A stretch of DNA of 64,000 bases, taken from NCBI RefSeq assembly GCF_014850975.1, contig NZ_JACXST010000001.1, positions 434,001 through 498,000 of the forward strand, read 5' to 3'. Of this stretch, positions 26,859-35,728 are shown in pieces. The DNA comes from Methylomonas fluvii (GTDB lineage Bacteria > Pseudomonadota > Gammaproteobacteria > Methylococcales > Methylomonadaceae). Position 1 is the first letter of the stretch. Each line of letters opens with the position of its first letter. The notes beneath the pieces are model-generated. The model searched no databases and was not told the DNA's origin. It worked only from the letters and a program-made list of their open reading frames with translations. A program made the translations under genes and the position numbers.

Positions 26859-27344
26859 TCAATGGTATTTAGGTCCGTGCTGGTTTTTGCTTGAGAGCGC
26901 AGCCGCAATGGCTAAATATTCGCTGGTATTGGGCTTATGCAGGAAAATCCCCAGTACACCCATCGCACTGAAAATATACAAGGTGTTAAATCCATCGCCG
27001 AGAATGAACATCGCGAAGCCGAACAAGCTCACGAGTTCGATCAAAAACTGCGTGACAACTATTGTAGACAAGTAGCGCTGCTTGGCGGTTTTCGGTCCCG
27101 GCATGGTTTGATTCAGACGCAGCAGGATGTGCCGCAGCAGTTTGGTAACAGGAAACAACAAAATCGCTAAGCCGTAGAGCACACTCCTGATCAGCACTCG
27201 TTGCGCTTCGTCAATGCCTAGTTGCAGTTCGCTGGCCCAGAGATGGCAAGCCAGGTTGTAGCCCACTACCGTTAGCAACGCGCCTGCACAGATAAGCCAG
27301 TGCGGACGCAGGTCTTCGGCTGATGGCTGGGATCGAGCGGACAT
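26859..27344 (-). CDS. Hypothetical four-helix membrane protein
   Basis: A 161-residue inner-membrane protein of unknown function. I see about four membrane helices: LICAGALLTVVGYNLACHLW, SVLYGLAILLFPVTKLL, VTQFLIELVSLFGFAMFILG and TLYIFSAMGVLGIFL. The termini are hydrophilic. The start lies 9 bp after the stop of the CPBP protease-family gene on the same strand, so the two are very likely co-transcribed. I do not recognise a named family. Confidence 0.6.
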   Translation of the reverse strand: MSARSQPSAEDLRPHWLICAGALLTVVGYNLACHLWASELQLGIDEAQRVLIRSVLYGLAILLFPVTKLLRHILLRLNQTMPGPKTAKQRYLSTIVVTQFLIELVSLFGFAMFILGDGFNTLYIFSAMGVLGIFLHKPNTSEYLAIAAALSSKNQHGPKYH

Positions 27345-27353
27345 CGAGAACTC

Positions 27354-27944
27354 CTAACAAGCGCGGTTGCGGTAATCGCGGAGGATAACAACAAACGCCA
27401 CAAAATCATAAACAGCATGAATCACCATGGGCACCAGTAGATTGCGTTCGCCACCATAATCCAGCATTACTCCCATATACAAGCCCATTAGCATCGCTAA
27501 AACCGCGTATAGCGGTGTGACCGCATGCACCAAGGCAAACAACAGATTGCTAGCCCACAAGCCTACGCTTGCGCCCCAGCCGTTTTCCAGCCAGGGTTGC
27601 AAGAAACCGCGAAACAGCGCTTCTTCAGCAAAGCCGGCAATCGCCGCCAGTATCAGCAAATCGGTCCAATGCCGGTATGCCAGCCTGGCACCCAAGGTTT
27701 CCAGCAGTAAATCGCGAATCTTTTGGATTGGCGGATAGCTCAGCTGTTGCATCGCAAAAAACAATACCAGTAGTGGCCCGGTTGCTAATAAACCAATACC
27801 CAATGCCGCCTCGGAAAACGCCAGACTGGCGAACGGATCAAGGTCGGCAAGCCAGCCTAAAGCCAGCGCCAATACCGCTAAAGAACCCTCGAAATAACAG
27901 GCAATTCTGAAAAAAGCGTTTGAAGCGGCAGGCTGGTTTTCCAT
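27354..27944 (-). CDS. CPBP family intramembrane metalloprotease
   Basis: A 196-residue multi-pass membrane protein of the CPBP (CAAX protease and bacteriocin-processing, Abi) family. The first motif is EEALFRGFLQPWLE near residue 107, and the histidine-bearing motifs are LFALVHAVTPLYAVL near residue 138 and VPMVIHAVYDFVAF near residue 172. All expected glutamate and histidine ligands are present, so it may be an active protease. Substrates in this group are mostly unknown. It forms a two-gene unit with the hypothetical membrane protein downstream. Confidence 0.88.
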   Translation of the reverse strand: MENQPAASNAFFRIACYFEGSLAVLALALGWLADLDPFASLAFSEAALGIGLLATGPLLVLFFAMQQLSYPPIQKIRDLLLETLGARLAYRHWTDLLILAAIAGFAEEALFRGFLQPWLENGWGASVGLWASNLLFALVHAVTPLYAVLAMLMGLYMGVMLDYGGERNLLVPMVIHAVYDFVAFVVILRDYRNRAC

Positions 27945-28031
27945 GGCATTGGGCTTTAGGCAAACGGGGGACTGAAAATTCTAAACAAAAACCATTAGAA
28001 TTGGCAGCATTAGCGATCACAGATCATCATC

Positions 28032-28304
28032 ATGCAATGTTTCATCTATAAAAGCCTGAAAAAAGACGAACTCTATTTATATCTGGACAAAAAAGACGAC
28101 TTTTCCGCCGTACCGGAAGCCTTGTTCAAAAGCCTTGGCCGCTTAACATTTGTGATGGAGTTGCAGTTGAGCCCGGATCGCAAATTAGCCAGGGAAAATC
28201 CGGAAAAAGTCATGGCCAGCCTGCAAAGCAAAGGCTTTTTCGTGCAATTGCCGCCGACATTGATCAGTGCCATGCCAGCGTCGCTGGACAAGCACCTGCA
28301 CTGA
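28032..28304 (+). CDS. YcgL domain protein
   Basis: A 90-residue protein of the YcgL family, widespread in gammaproteobacteria and of unknown function. The N-terminal CFIYKSLKKDELYLYLDKKD is characteristic, followed by LGRLTFVMELQLSPDRKLAR and the C-terminal GFFVQLPPTL. The length is normal. It starts a same-strand series with DUF2333, DUF4389 and dinB genes, though a 109 bp gap separates it from the next gene. Confidence 0.88.
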   Translation: MQCFIYKSLKKDELYLYLDKKDDFSAVPEALFKSLGRLTFVMELQLSPDRKLARENPEKVMASLQSKGFFVQLPPTLISAMPASLDKHLH

Positions 28305-28413
28305 AATCGGGCGCGCCATATTGGTATATCCGTGCTAACATGCTCACAAAAAATCTTTATCGGAAAGCACGGTTTTTGCTCACTTATTTTAGTCAGACCA
28401 GGATACGCAACAC

Positions 28414-29433
28414 ATGTCAGATAATCCATTAGCTTACGAAGACGCAAAGTCTAAGGGCATACTTTGGGGTTTTGGTTCGCTGTTAGCCGTTGTTCTGATT
28501 ATCATGCTGGTGTTAGGTGAATGGTGGAGCCGGGAGCCCGAGCAATTCAGCGTTCAGGACGAAGCGATCGAACGGATGAATGTCACACATACCGATCAAA
28601 TGCCGATTGGCTATGTGTATGCCAACACCTTGGCGCATATCGCCGACGTGATTCTGTTCAAATCCGGCGGCTACTTGTCCAACGACGTAGCCCCGCCCGG
28701 ACTGTTTTGCGATAACATTCAAAACTTCGAATACGGCGCACTGGTCATGTTGCGCGACGGCACCACCGCATTGCGTAACCATTTCGCCCGCGACCAATCG
28801 CAATCCGCGGAAGATCCCGATTTGGCAAAAGCCGAGCCTTACTTTTACTACGAACGTAACTCCTGGGCCTTGCCATCCACCGAATCGGAATACGTAAAAG
28901 GTATCGAAGCGCTGCACGCTTACATGGTTCGCCTGCAAAACCCGTCTTCGACTTCAAAAGCCGCACAGTTTCACTCCAGAGCCGATAACCTTTGGCAATA
29001 TACCGAAGTTGTCATCAAGCGGCTGGGCGGTCTCTCCACCCGTTTAGCAGCCAGTACCGACAAATTTTCCGGTGCTACCCACGGCGACCCCTCCAATCCG
29101 GTCGACATCAATATGCCTACCATCGGCCAAACGCCCTGGATGGAGATCGATAACGTTTTTTACGAAGCGCGCGGCTCCTGCTGGGCCCTGTTACATATTC
29201 TGAAAGCCATCAAGCATGACTTTTCCGACATTCTGCTGGACAAGCGGGCGATGAATACCTTGGACAATATGATCCAGGCCCTGGAAAACGCCTTGTCTCC
29301 TACCTTGAGTCCGGTGGTATTGAACGGCGACGGTTTTGGTATCTTCGCCAACTATTCGCTGGCGATGGCTAACTACATTGCTCGCGCCAATGCCGCTGCG
29401 CTGGACTTGCGGGACGTGATGAACAGAGGTTAA
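28414..29433 (+). CDS. DUF2333 family membrane protein
   Basis: A 339-residue protein with one N-terminal membrane helix (LWGFGSLLAVVLIIMLVLGE) and a large periplasmic domain of the DUF2333 family, found mainly in gammaproteobacteria. Conserved-looking stretches include YVYANTLAHIADVILFKSGG, YLSNDVAPPGLFCDN and RGSCWALLHILKAIKHDF. Its function is unknown. A DUF4389 membrane-protein gene follows after 7 bp, so the pair is probably translated from one message and may form a complex. Confidence 0.85.
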   Translation: MSDNPLAYEDAKSKGILWGFGSLLAVVLIIMLVLGEWWSREPEQFSVQDEAIERMNVTHTDQMPIGYVYANTLAHIADVILFKSGGYLSNDVAPPGLFCDNIQNFEYGALVMLRDGTTALRNHFARDQSQSAEDPDLAKAEPYFYYERNSWALPSTESEYVKGIEALHAYMVRLQNPSSTSKAAQFHSRADNLWQYTEVVIKRLGGLSTRLAASTDKFSGATHGDPSNPVDINMPTIGQTPWMEIDNVFYEARGSCWALLHILKAIKHDFSDILLDKRAMNTLDNMIQALENALSPTLSPVVLNGDGFGIFANYSLAMANYIARANAAALDLRDVMNRG

Positions 29434-29440
29434 TGGCATC

Positions 29441-29743
29441 ATGCAGGAACAAATTAACGAAAATCTGAAAAAAATCGAGACCTGGAAACGCATCATTTTC
29501 ATGCTGATTTTCGCGGCCATCGACAGCTTGGTTAAACTGCTATTGTGGCTGGTGATTTTATTGCAGGTCGGTTCCGTGCTGTTTACCGGTGACGCTAACG
29601 CGAATATCCTCAACTTTGGCCGTAGCCTGTCAACTTACCATTATCATATTTTGCTGTTTTTGACTTTCAATACCGAGCAACTGCCGTTTCCATTTTCCGA
29701 TTGGAACGAAACCGCCAAACTGGAATTGCTCGGCAAGCAGTAA
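29441..29743 (+). CDS. DUF4389 small membrane protein
   Basis: A 100-residue protein of the DUF4389 family with two membrane helices, MLIFAAIDSLVKLLLWLVIL and the one around residues 75-90 (YHYHILLFLTFNTE). The family is commonly paired with lipase chaperone- or DUF2333-like genes, though I am recalling that from general knowledge. Here it is squeezed between the DUF2333 gene (7 bp) and dinB (6 bp). The function is unknown. Confidence 0.8.
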   Translation: MQEQINENLKKIETWKRIIFMLIFAAIDSLVKLLLWLVILLQVGSVLFTGDANANILNFGRSLSTYHYHILLFLTFNTEQLPFPFSDWNETAKLELLGKQ

Positions 29744-29749
29744 ACCTCC

Positions 29750-30841
29750 ATGGAAGCAGCGCCGCGCAAAATCATCCACATCGACATGGATGCATTTTAT
29801 GCGGCGGTTGAACAGCGCGACCATCCCCAATATCGAAATAAGCCCATCATTGTTGGCGGCAAGCCCGATTCGCGCGGCGTAGTCGCCACCTGTAGTTACG
29901 AAGCCCGCCAATTTGGCGTGCGTTCGGCCATGCCTTCCACACATGCTTACCGGCTCTGCCCGCAAGCCATTTTCGTTAAGCCGCGTTTTGATGTTTACCG
30001 GGAAGCCTCCGAGATTATCCGTGGTATTTTCGCTCGTTACTGTGAGCGTTTCGAACCCTTGTCGCTGGACGAAGCCTATCTGGATGTTAGCGATAGCGAG
30101 CTTTACCAAGGCTCGGCGACTTTGCTGGCCAAGCACATCAAGCAGGAGATACGCAGACAAACCCAGTTAGTGGCCTCCGCCGGCATTTCCTACAATAAAT
30201 TTCTCGCCAAAATCGCCTCCGACCTGGGCAAACCGGACGGCTTGTATCTCATTACACCCGAACAAGGCCCGGCGTTTGTGGAAAATCTGGCTATCGGCAA
30301 GTTTCACGGCATCGGCCGCGCTACCGAACAGAAAATGTACGACTTGGGCATCGTCACCGGCAAAGATCTAAAGCAACTGCCGCTGGCGGAATTGCAACGG
30401 CATTTCGGCAAAGCCGGCCAACATTATTACAATATCGCCCGCGGCATTGATCCGCGCCCGGTCAATGCCAACCGAGTGCGTAAATCGGTAGGTATCGAAA
30501 CCACCTTCGACCACGACATCGCCGATTTGAGCACCATTCTGCGTTATTTGCAGGACTTGCTGGAAAAAGCCCTAGTCAGATTGGCGGAAAAACAGCTGAC
30601 GGCTTATACGCTAACCGTGAAAATCAAATATCAAAACTTTGTGCAAATTACCCGTGGACGCACCTTAGCGGAACCGATCAGCGATAGCCCGACGACTAAA
30701 ATGCTATTAACGGATTTGCTGAAAAATACCGGAGTCGGTACTACGAAAGTTCGCCTGCTGGGCATTACCTTATCCGGTCTGGAAAATGGTCATAGCCGCC
30801 TGCGCCAATATAGGCAAATGGATATGTTCGACCTGGGTTGA
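29750..30841 (+). CDS. dinB: DNA polymerase IV (Y family)
   Basis: A 363-residue translesion polymerase that copies past damaged bases with low fidelity. The first catalytic motif is IIHIDMDAFYAAVEQRD near residue 9, followed by CSYEARQFGVRSAMP and the catalytic SLDEAYLDV near residue 104. The GISYNKFLAKIASDLGKPDG motif, the thumb helix-hairpin-helix (GIGRATEQKMYDLGI) and the little-finger domain (KSVGIETTFDHDI) follow. No beta-clamp motif is certain, although RQMDMFDLG at the C-terminus fits one. It lies 6 bp after the DUF4389 gene; no LexA box is near its start. Confidence 0.95.
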   Translation: MEAAPRKIIHIDMDAFYAAVEQRDHPQYRNKPIIVGGKPDSRGVVATCSYEARQFGVRSAMPSTHAYRLCPQAIFVKPRFDVYREASEIIRGIFARYCERFEPLSLDEAYLDVSDSELYQGSATLLAKHIKQEIRRQTQLVASAGISYNKFLAKIASDLGKPDGLYLITPEQGPAFVENLAIGKFHGIGRATEQKMYDLGIVTGKDLKQLPLAELQRHFGKAGQHYYNIARGIDPRPVNANRVRKSVGIETTFDHDIADLSTILRYLQDLLEKALVRLAEKQLTAYTLTVKIKYQNFVQITRGRTLAEPISDSPTTKMLLTDLLKNTGVGTTKVRLLGITLSGLENGHSRLRQYRQMDMFDLG

Positions 30842-30940
30842 AATAGCTTCGCCGCAGCAAGACGCACTGGAATAGTTCTGCCGCAATCTCGTCCGTATTT
30901 ACACATTCACTCTCTTTCATCGGAAGCTCAATTACCCAAC

Positions 30941-32332
30941 ATGTTCAATCAGTTAAAAATTGCCGTCCTTATTCCCTGCCATAACGAAGAAGTGTCTATT
31001 GCCAAAGTGGTAAGCGACTTCAAACTGGCTTTGCCGGATGCGGCTATTCATGTGTTCGACAACAACTCCAGTGACAACACCGCCAGCGAAGCGCGGTCGG
31101 CGGGTGCGATAGTGCGCCATGAAACCCAGCAAGGGAAAGGCCATGTCGTACGCCGCATGTTCCGGGACATAGATGCCGACTTTTACCTGATGGTGGACGG
31201 CGACGACACCTATGACGCCAGTTTGGCGCCGGACATGGTCAAGTTGGCCATGAGCGGGCCTTACGATTTGGTGAATTGTATCCGCCGCGAAACCGGCGAT
31301 GCGGCATATCGGGGCGGACATCGCTTCGGAAACCGTCTTCTAACCGGCGTGGTAAGGCAAATTTTCGGCAATAGGATTCTGGATATGCTCTCCGGCTACA
31401 AGGTGTTTTCCCGGCGCTTTGTTAAGTCCTTTCCGGCGCTGTCCACCGGCTTTGATATTGAAACCGAATTGACCGTACATACACTCGAGTTGTCGATGCC
31501 GGCAGCCCACCTCGAAGGCGAATATCGCGGGCGTGCCGAAGGCTCCGAGAGTAAATTGCGCACCTATCGCGACGGCTGGCGCATCCTGATGCTGATTATC
31601 AGACTGGTAAGGCACGAGCGGCCCATGGTGTTTTTTGGAGTACTGGCAGGTTTGCTAGTCATGGCCGCCTTGCTGCTGATCTGGCCCGTGATCGTGACTT
31701 ATCTGGATACGGGCTTGGTGCCCAGATTTCCGACAGCCTTTCTTGCTATGGGCATTATGCTGCTGGCCTCATTAAGCGTTTTTACCGGCACGATTCTGGA
31801 TACCGTGACGCGCGGGCGCAAGGAGTTGCGCATGCTGACCTATTTGCAATACCCGGCACCGGCCTATGCGCCAATTGATAGCACCAATTCAGCCGCCATC
31901 CGGTCTGCCGACAATAATGCTTTAACTGGCGGCAACGACGATCTGCTCGGGCAGATGTGGCGCTTCGGATTGGTGGGTATCGTGGGTTATATGGTGAATG
32001 CCGGCTTGGTCGAGTCGCTGGTTCTCAACATGGGACCGCTACGCGCGCAAATGCTGGCTTTTCCGGCGGCCGTTACCGTCACTTGGTGGCTTAACCGGCG
32101 CTTTACCTTCGGCGCCAGCCGCCATGCCATACACCATGAATGGCTGCGTTATGTGCTGGCCAATATGCTGGGCTGGAGCGCCAATAACGGCGCTTACTTG
32201 TGGATGATTTTCAGCGTACCGCTGGCTTACCAACATCCAGCACTGGCAGTTGCCGTGGGTTCATTGGCCGGGATGGTGCTAAATTTTTCGGCCTCGCGAT
32301 TACTCGTGTTCAAAAAAACTCGCGAAGTCTAA
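30941..32332 (+). CDS. Glycosyltransferase family 2 fused to a GtrA domain
   Basis: A 463-residue two-domain membrane protein. Residues 1-220 are a GT2 (DPM1-like) transferase: IAVLIPCHNEEVSIAKVVSD, VFDNNSSDNTASEARSAGA and the metal-binding DADFYLMVDGDDTYD. Two membrane helices follow (about 225-290). After a polar linker (TNSAAIRSADNNALTGGND), residues 340-460 form a GtrA domain of four helices, with RFGLVGIVGYMVNAGLVES and WWLNRRFTFGAS. Such enzymes attach a sugar to undecaprenyl or dolichol-type phosphate, and GtrA flips the product. The next gene overlaps by one base and looks like the GT-C acceptor enzyme. Confidence 0.88.
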   Translation: MFNQLKIAVLIPCHNEEVSIAKVVSDFKLALPDAAIHVFDNNSSDNTASEARSAGAIVRHETQQGKGHVVRRMFRDIDADFYLMVDGDDTYDASLAPDMVKLAMSGPYDLVNCIRRETGDAAYRGGHRFGNRLLTGVVRQIFGNRILDMLSGYKVFSRRFVKSFPALSTGFDIETELTVHTLELSMPAAHLEGEYRGRAEGSESKLRTYRDGWRILMLIIRLVRHERPMVFFGVLAGLLVMAALLLIWPVIVTYLDTGLVPRFPTAFLAMGIMLLASLSVFTGTILDTVTRGRKELRMLTYLQYPAPAYAPIDSTNSAAIRSADNNALTGGNDDLLGQMWRFGLVGIVGYMVNAGLVESLVLNMGPLRAQMLAFPAAVTVTWWLNRRFTFGASRHAIHHEWLRYVLANMLGWSANNGAYLWMIFSVPLAYQHPALAVAVGSLAGMVLNFSASRLLVFKKTREV

Positions 32333-33756
32333 TGGTATTGACCCAAAAAATAGGCGTGCTTGTGCGAATGCAGCGAATTGAATTGATTTTTATCGGCGGA
32401 TTCTTAGCCCATTTCGGCATCATGTATCCGGGCTTCATGTGCTATGACGCGGTCAATCAAATCCTTGAAGCCCGCGAAGGCGTCTATTCCGACTGGCATC
32501 CGCCGTTAATGGCGCTTATTTGGCGCGTCACCGACAACATCGTGCCGGGCCCTGCGGGCATGCTGTTTCTACAACTCGGTTTGGTGTGGACCGGCGCCTA
32601 CCTGACCTTTCAAGCCTTTTTTAAGCCCTATGGCGGCAAGGCCTTAGCGCCATTACTTGGCGCAATATTATTTTTGCCGCCGTTGTTCGGTATCAGCGGC
32701 GCGATTTTGAAAGACATGCTGATGTGGGGCGCGCTATTCAGCGCTTTTGGCATTGCGGGGCATATAAGAAATCATGACGAACAAACCCCGCGCATTGCGT
32801 TTCTGTTACTCGCACTGATAGTTTTGGTTTTATGGTTAGCCATCTTGATCAGACACAATGCATTGTTCGCAACAATCCCCATACTCAGCTTTGCTTTATA
32901 TCGCTTATATCCCAAAAACAGCCTATTCGGCTTGGTACGCGCAGCCGTTCCTGGCGCGGCGCTTACGCTGATCTTATTTGTAGCGACCGGAGCGATAAAC
33001 AACCGGCTTGCCGACCGACATACCTATCCCTGGGTCGCCAACGCCTCATTTGATATTGCCGGCGTTATCAAAAGGCTTGAAGATAAAGGCAGACAACAAG
33101 CTATTTTCGATCAATTGGCTGGCAGCCTAAATTCAACAGGTTCTGTCGAGCCCTTGCTAAAAGCCTATACGCCGATGTATTGGCGGGAGGTTTTCCGCAC
33201 CAAGCCGCCCACCTTGCAGCTGCCAACAAATTCGATGGAATCGCAGATCCATGGCTTTGAAAGCCTCTCCGACCAGCAACGGCAAACCCTGCATACGCTG
33301 TGGATACACACCCTACTCGCAGAGCCGGTTTTATGGGTGCGTCACCGCTTAGCTGTATCGAAATATGTCCTGGGTCTGGTGCCGGATAACAGCTGGAGCC
33401 CGGTGATAATGGCTAAAGATTTTCCCAGCGACTTAGAACAAGTCTATGGTTCCCATCCGCAAACGACCAAATTACAGGAGTGGCTAGAGGCTGGTATGTC
33501 GAAGTATGTCGAATACTGGTTTTTTCAACCCTGGCCTTATTTCGTGCTGACAATTTGTCTATTTTTTGCCGCCGCATTTCGTGGCGTGACTGTCAATATC
33601 GAAGTCATTTGCCTAACTTCCAGCGCCATTCTGCATGAATTTGGCTTGATGCTGGCAGCCCCTTCACCCGATTTTCGTTACTCACACTACATGGTTTTTT
33701 GTAGCCTGCTTAGTTTGCTGTTACTGGCGCGTCCCTGGTTGGCAAAAGCCAAATAA
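32332..33756 (+). CDS. Polytopic membrane protein, GT-C glycosyltransferase-like
   Basis: A 474-residue protein with about ten membrane helices. Near the N-terminus it has MYPGFMCYDAVNQILEAREG followed by VYSDWHPPLMALIW, matching the first-loop D...Q...A..G.YSDWHPP pattern of GT-C glycosyltransferases, which take sugars from lipid-linked donors on the outer face. A long soluble segment lies between residues 225 and 390. I start it at 32332, where TAATG couples it to the GT2-GtrA gene; a longer frame from 32200 would overlap that gene. Substrate and exact family are uncertain, but the pairing suggests one glycosylation pathway. Confidence 0.65.
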   Translation: MVLTQKIGVLVRMQRIELIFIGGFLAHFGIMYPGFMCYDAVNQILEAREGVYSDWHPPLMALIWRVTDNIVPGPAGMLFLQLGLVWTGAYLTFQAFFKPYGGKALAPLLGAILFLPPLFGISGAILKDMLMWGALFSAFGIAGHIRNHDEQTPRIAFLLLALIVLVLWLAILIRHNALFATIPILSFALYRLYPKNSLFGLVRAAVPGAALTLILFVATGAINNRLADRHTYPWVANASFDIAGVIKRLEDKGRQQAIFDQLAGSLNSTGSVEPLLKAYTPMYWREVFRTKPPTLQLPTNSMESQIHGFESLSDQQRQTLHTLWIHTLLAEPVLWVRHRLAVSKYVLGLVPDNSWSPVIMAKDFPSDLEQVYGSHPQTTKLQEWLEAGMSKYVEYWFFQPWPYFVLTICLFFAAAFRGVTVNIEVICLTSSAILHEFGLMLAAPSPDFRYSHYMVFCSLLSLLLLARPWLAKAK

Positions 33757-33998
33757 TACCTTGGCTTTTGCAGTTTGAGTATGCCAGTAGAAAATGACGG
33801 TTTCTGGAAGTGATGAATTGTCACAATAGACCCAAATCGATCTATCGCCTAAAGTGATTCAATGGCTGCAATTTGAACATTACCAGCCATAACTAACTTT
33901 CACCGATGATATACAGAATAGATAATCACATGATGATCAAAAATTATTTTTTCGAAGACCATTTTTTGGTAGATGTACGGAAACTAACGAATTCCTTG

Positions 33999-34670
33999 TT
34001 AGGCTGCAGCGATGAGCGCTCCTTGCTGACGGAGATGCGTCTGAAAACGATCGGCATAGTCTTCGACGACGGCATCCCTCACGCTGGGGCGCGCCGCAAG
34101 CGCCGTGCGCCAGCCCGAAATGCGCGGAAGGCCGTCGAAGATCTGATGCGCGACCGTCGCGTCGATGATTCCGAAGTAACGGAAGAGCGGGGCGTAAACC
34201 GCATCGACCATGCCAAAGGCCGCGCCGGCGAAATATGGCCCCGTGCCTAGTTCTGACTCCAGCTTGCCGAGCCGGTCGCGGAAGGCGGCGCGCTTGGCAT
34301 CGGCGGTCTCAGAGTCGCGAGCGAGGAGGAACTGCCAGCCTTCGGCGAAGGTCTGGGTGGCAAACTCGATCCACGCGCGGTGCTGGGCGCGAGGCAGTGC
34401 ATCAGCGGGGTACATCGGCACGCCGCCTTGCGTTTCGTTGAGGAACTCGCAGATGACCACGCTTTCGAACAGGGTCGCGTCCTCCGCATTAGCCTGGCGC
34501 ACCTTGAGCAACGGCACCTTGCCGGTCGGCGAAAGTGCCAGGAACCAGTTTGGCCTGGCTGACAGATCGACGTTTATCCGATCGAATTCCACGCCCTTCT
34601 CAAGAAGCACGATCGCGGCGCGCTGGACGAAGGGGCACAGCGGGTGGCTTATCAGGGTAAGTACAGTCAT
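33999..34670 (-). CDS. Glutathione S-transferase family protein (Cys-type active site)
   Basis: A 223-residue two-domain GST. The N-terminal thioredoxin-like part starts TVLTLISHPLCPFVQRAAIV, with a cysteine where omega-class enzymes have their catalytic residue. It continues with NWFLALSPTGKVPLLKV and TLFESVVICEFLNE, the glutathione-binding loop. The helical C-terminal domain has RLGKLESELGTGPYFAGAAF. I chose the ATG at 34670 where the fold begins. Its composition is clearly more GC-rich than neighbouring genes, as in the SDR and LysR genes beside it. It may reduce or de-glutathionylate small electrophiles. Confidence 0.85.
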   Translation of the reverse strand: MTVLTLISHPLCPFVQRAAIVLLEKGVEFDRINVDLSARPNWFLALSPTGKVPLLKVRQANAEDATLFESVVICEFLNETQGGVPMYPADALPRAQHRAWIEFATQTFAEGWQFLLARDSETADAKRAAFRDRLGKLESELGTGPYFAGAAFGMVDAVYAPLFRYFGIIDATVAHQIFDGLPRISGWRTALAARPSVRDAVVEDYADRFQTHLRQQGALIAAA

Positions 34671-34848
34671 AGTGATGTGAGGCTCTAGATGGTTTATGGA
34701 GGGGAAACAGGGCACGGTTTTTTCCCCGCGTACCGCTGTTTCCTGTGCTTGGACTGGGGGGCTGTCGCTCAGCGCTGAAGCAGGCCTTCAGCGCCTCGTT
34801 GACTCAGCCCGAGCCAAGTCGCTTTCGCCGAACGTCTGGGCTGCGCGC

Positions 34849-35601
34849 TTAACCATTCAGCAGGCGGCCGCCGTCAACGACGATTTCGGAGCCCACCGTC
34901 CAGCGCGACTCATCGGAAGCCAGATACAGCACGGCTTTGGCCACCTCGTCGGCCGTACCGAAGCGGCCAAGCGGAATGCTCGCCGCAATATCTTTGTTGA
35001 CCTGGTCGCGGTACGCCTCAGGAATCCCGAGTTTGTCGTACAGCGGCGTCGCGACCGGTCCGGGGCTAACCGCGTTGACACGAATGCCGCGTCCCAGCAA
35101 TTCAGTTGAAAGCGTCTTCGACATATTCAGGAACGCAGCCTTAGTGGCGGCATACACGGACGAGCGGTCTGCGCCTGCATGCGCGCTGACGGAAGTGGTG
35201 AGCACGACGGAGGCGGGATTCGCGAAGACCGGGAGCAGTGCCTGCAGCAGGAAGTAGGGGCCCTTGACATTGATGTCGAAAGAGCGGTCGAACATCTCTT
35301 CCGTCCATTCCTCGATGGGCAGCCAGACAGATACGCCGGCATTGAGGAAGGCAACGTCTAGTTGGCCGTAGTGGTCCTTGATGACTTGTGCCAGTTCCTT
35401 TTGCGCGGCGACGCTGGCCGAGTCGGCGCGCAGCACCAGAACTTCGGGTCCCAGTTCGGCTTGGGCCTTTGCGATCGAATCGGGATTGACGCCCGTGACG
35501 ATGACGCGGGCGCCTTCCGCTAGAAACTGCTTTGCAGTTTCCAGCCCGATGCCACTGGTGCCGCCAGTGATGAGAGTACGTTTACCTTGCAAGCGTGACA
35601 T
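34849..35601 (-). CDS. Short-chain dehydrogenase/reductase (SDR)
   Basis: A 250-residue classical SDR. The cofactor motif is TLITGGTSGIGLETAKQFL, NAGVSVW follows, and the catalytic set is Ser in LTTSVSAHAG, with YAATK supplying Tyr and Lys. The C-terminus IVVDGGRLLNG is typical. The ATG at 35601 is preceded by GGAG at a good distance. It is transcribed divergently from a LysR regulator 127 bp away, so that regulator probably controls it. The GST gene lies 178 bp downstream on the same strand. The substrate is unknown; the set may deal with a xenobiotic or reactive aldehyde. Confidence 0.9.
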   Translation of the reverse strand: MSRLQGKRTLITGGTSGIGLETAKQFLAEGARVIVTGVNPDSIAKAQAELGPEVLVLRADSASVAAQKELAQVIKDHYGQLDVAFLNAGVSVWLPIEEWTEEMFDRSFDINVKGPYFLLQALLPVFANPASVVLTTSVSAHAGADRSSVYAATKAAFLNMSKTLSTELLGRGIRVNAVSPGPVATPLYDKLGIPEAYRDQVNKDIAASIPLGRFGTADEVAKAVLYLASDESRWTVGSEIVVDGGRLLNG

Positions 35602-35693
35602 TGATTTCTCCTGTGAATGACGACCGACATGGTCGACAAGGCGAAATGATGCGCTCATACTCATAAATAGATAAGATCGTACTTTTGTATATA

Positions 35694-35716
35694 ATTCATG
35701 CTAAATCCGCATGAAT
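35694..35716. promoter_or_regulatory. Palindromic operator candidate between SDR and LysR genes
   Basis: ATTCATGC (35694-35701) and GCATGAAT (35709-35716) form a perfect 8-bp inverted repeat with a 7-bp spacer. It lies in the divergent promoter region and ends at the GGAGG ribosome binding site of the LysR gene. It is a plausible LysR binding site, and a TATAAT-like sequence overlaps its left edge. Confidence 0.5.
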
Positions 35717-35728
35717 GGAGGTAACGAC

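Noticed and set aside
32200..32331. Longer start for the GT-C-like gene
   Set aside because: It would overlap the GT2-GtrA coding sequence by 130 bases; the ATG at 32332 is coupled to the previous stop.
33906..34250. 114-codon plus-strand frame over the end of the GST gene
   Set aside because: Mostly antisense to the GST gene and with no recognisable domain.
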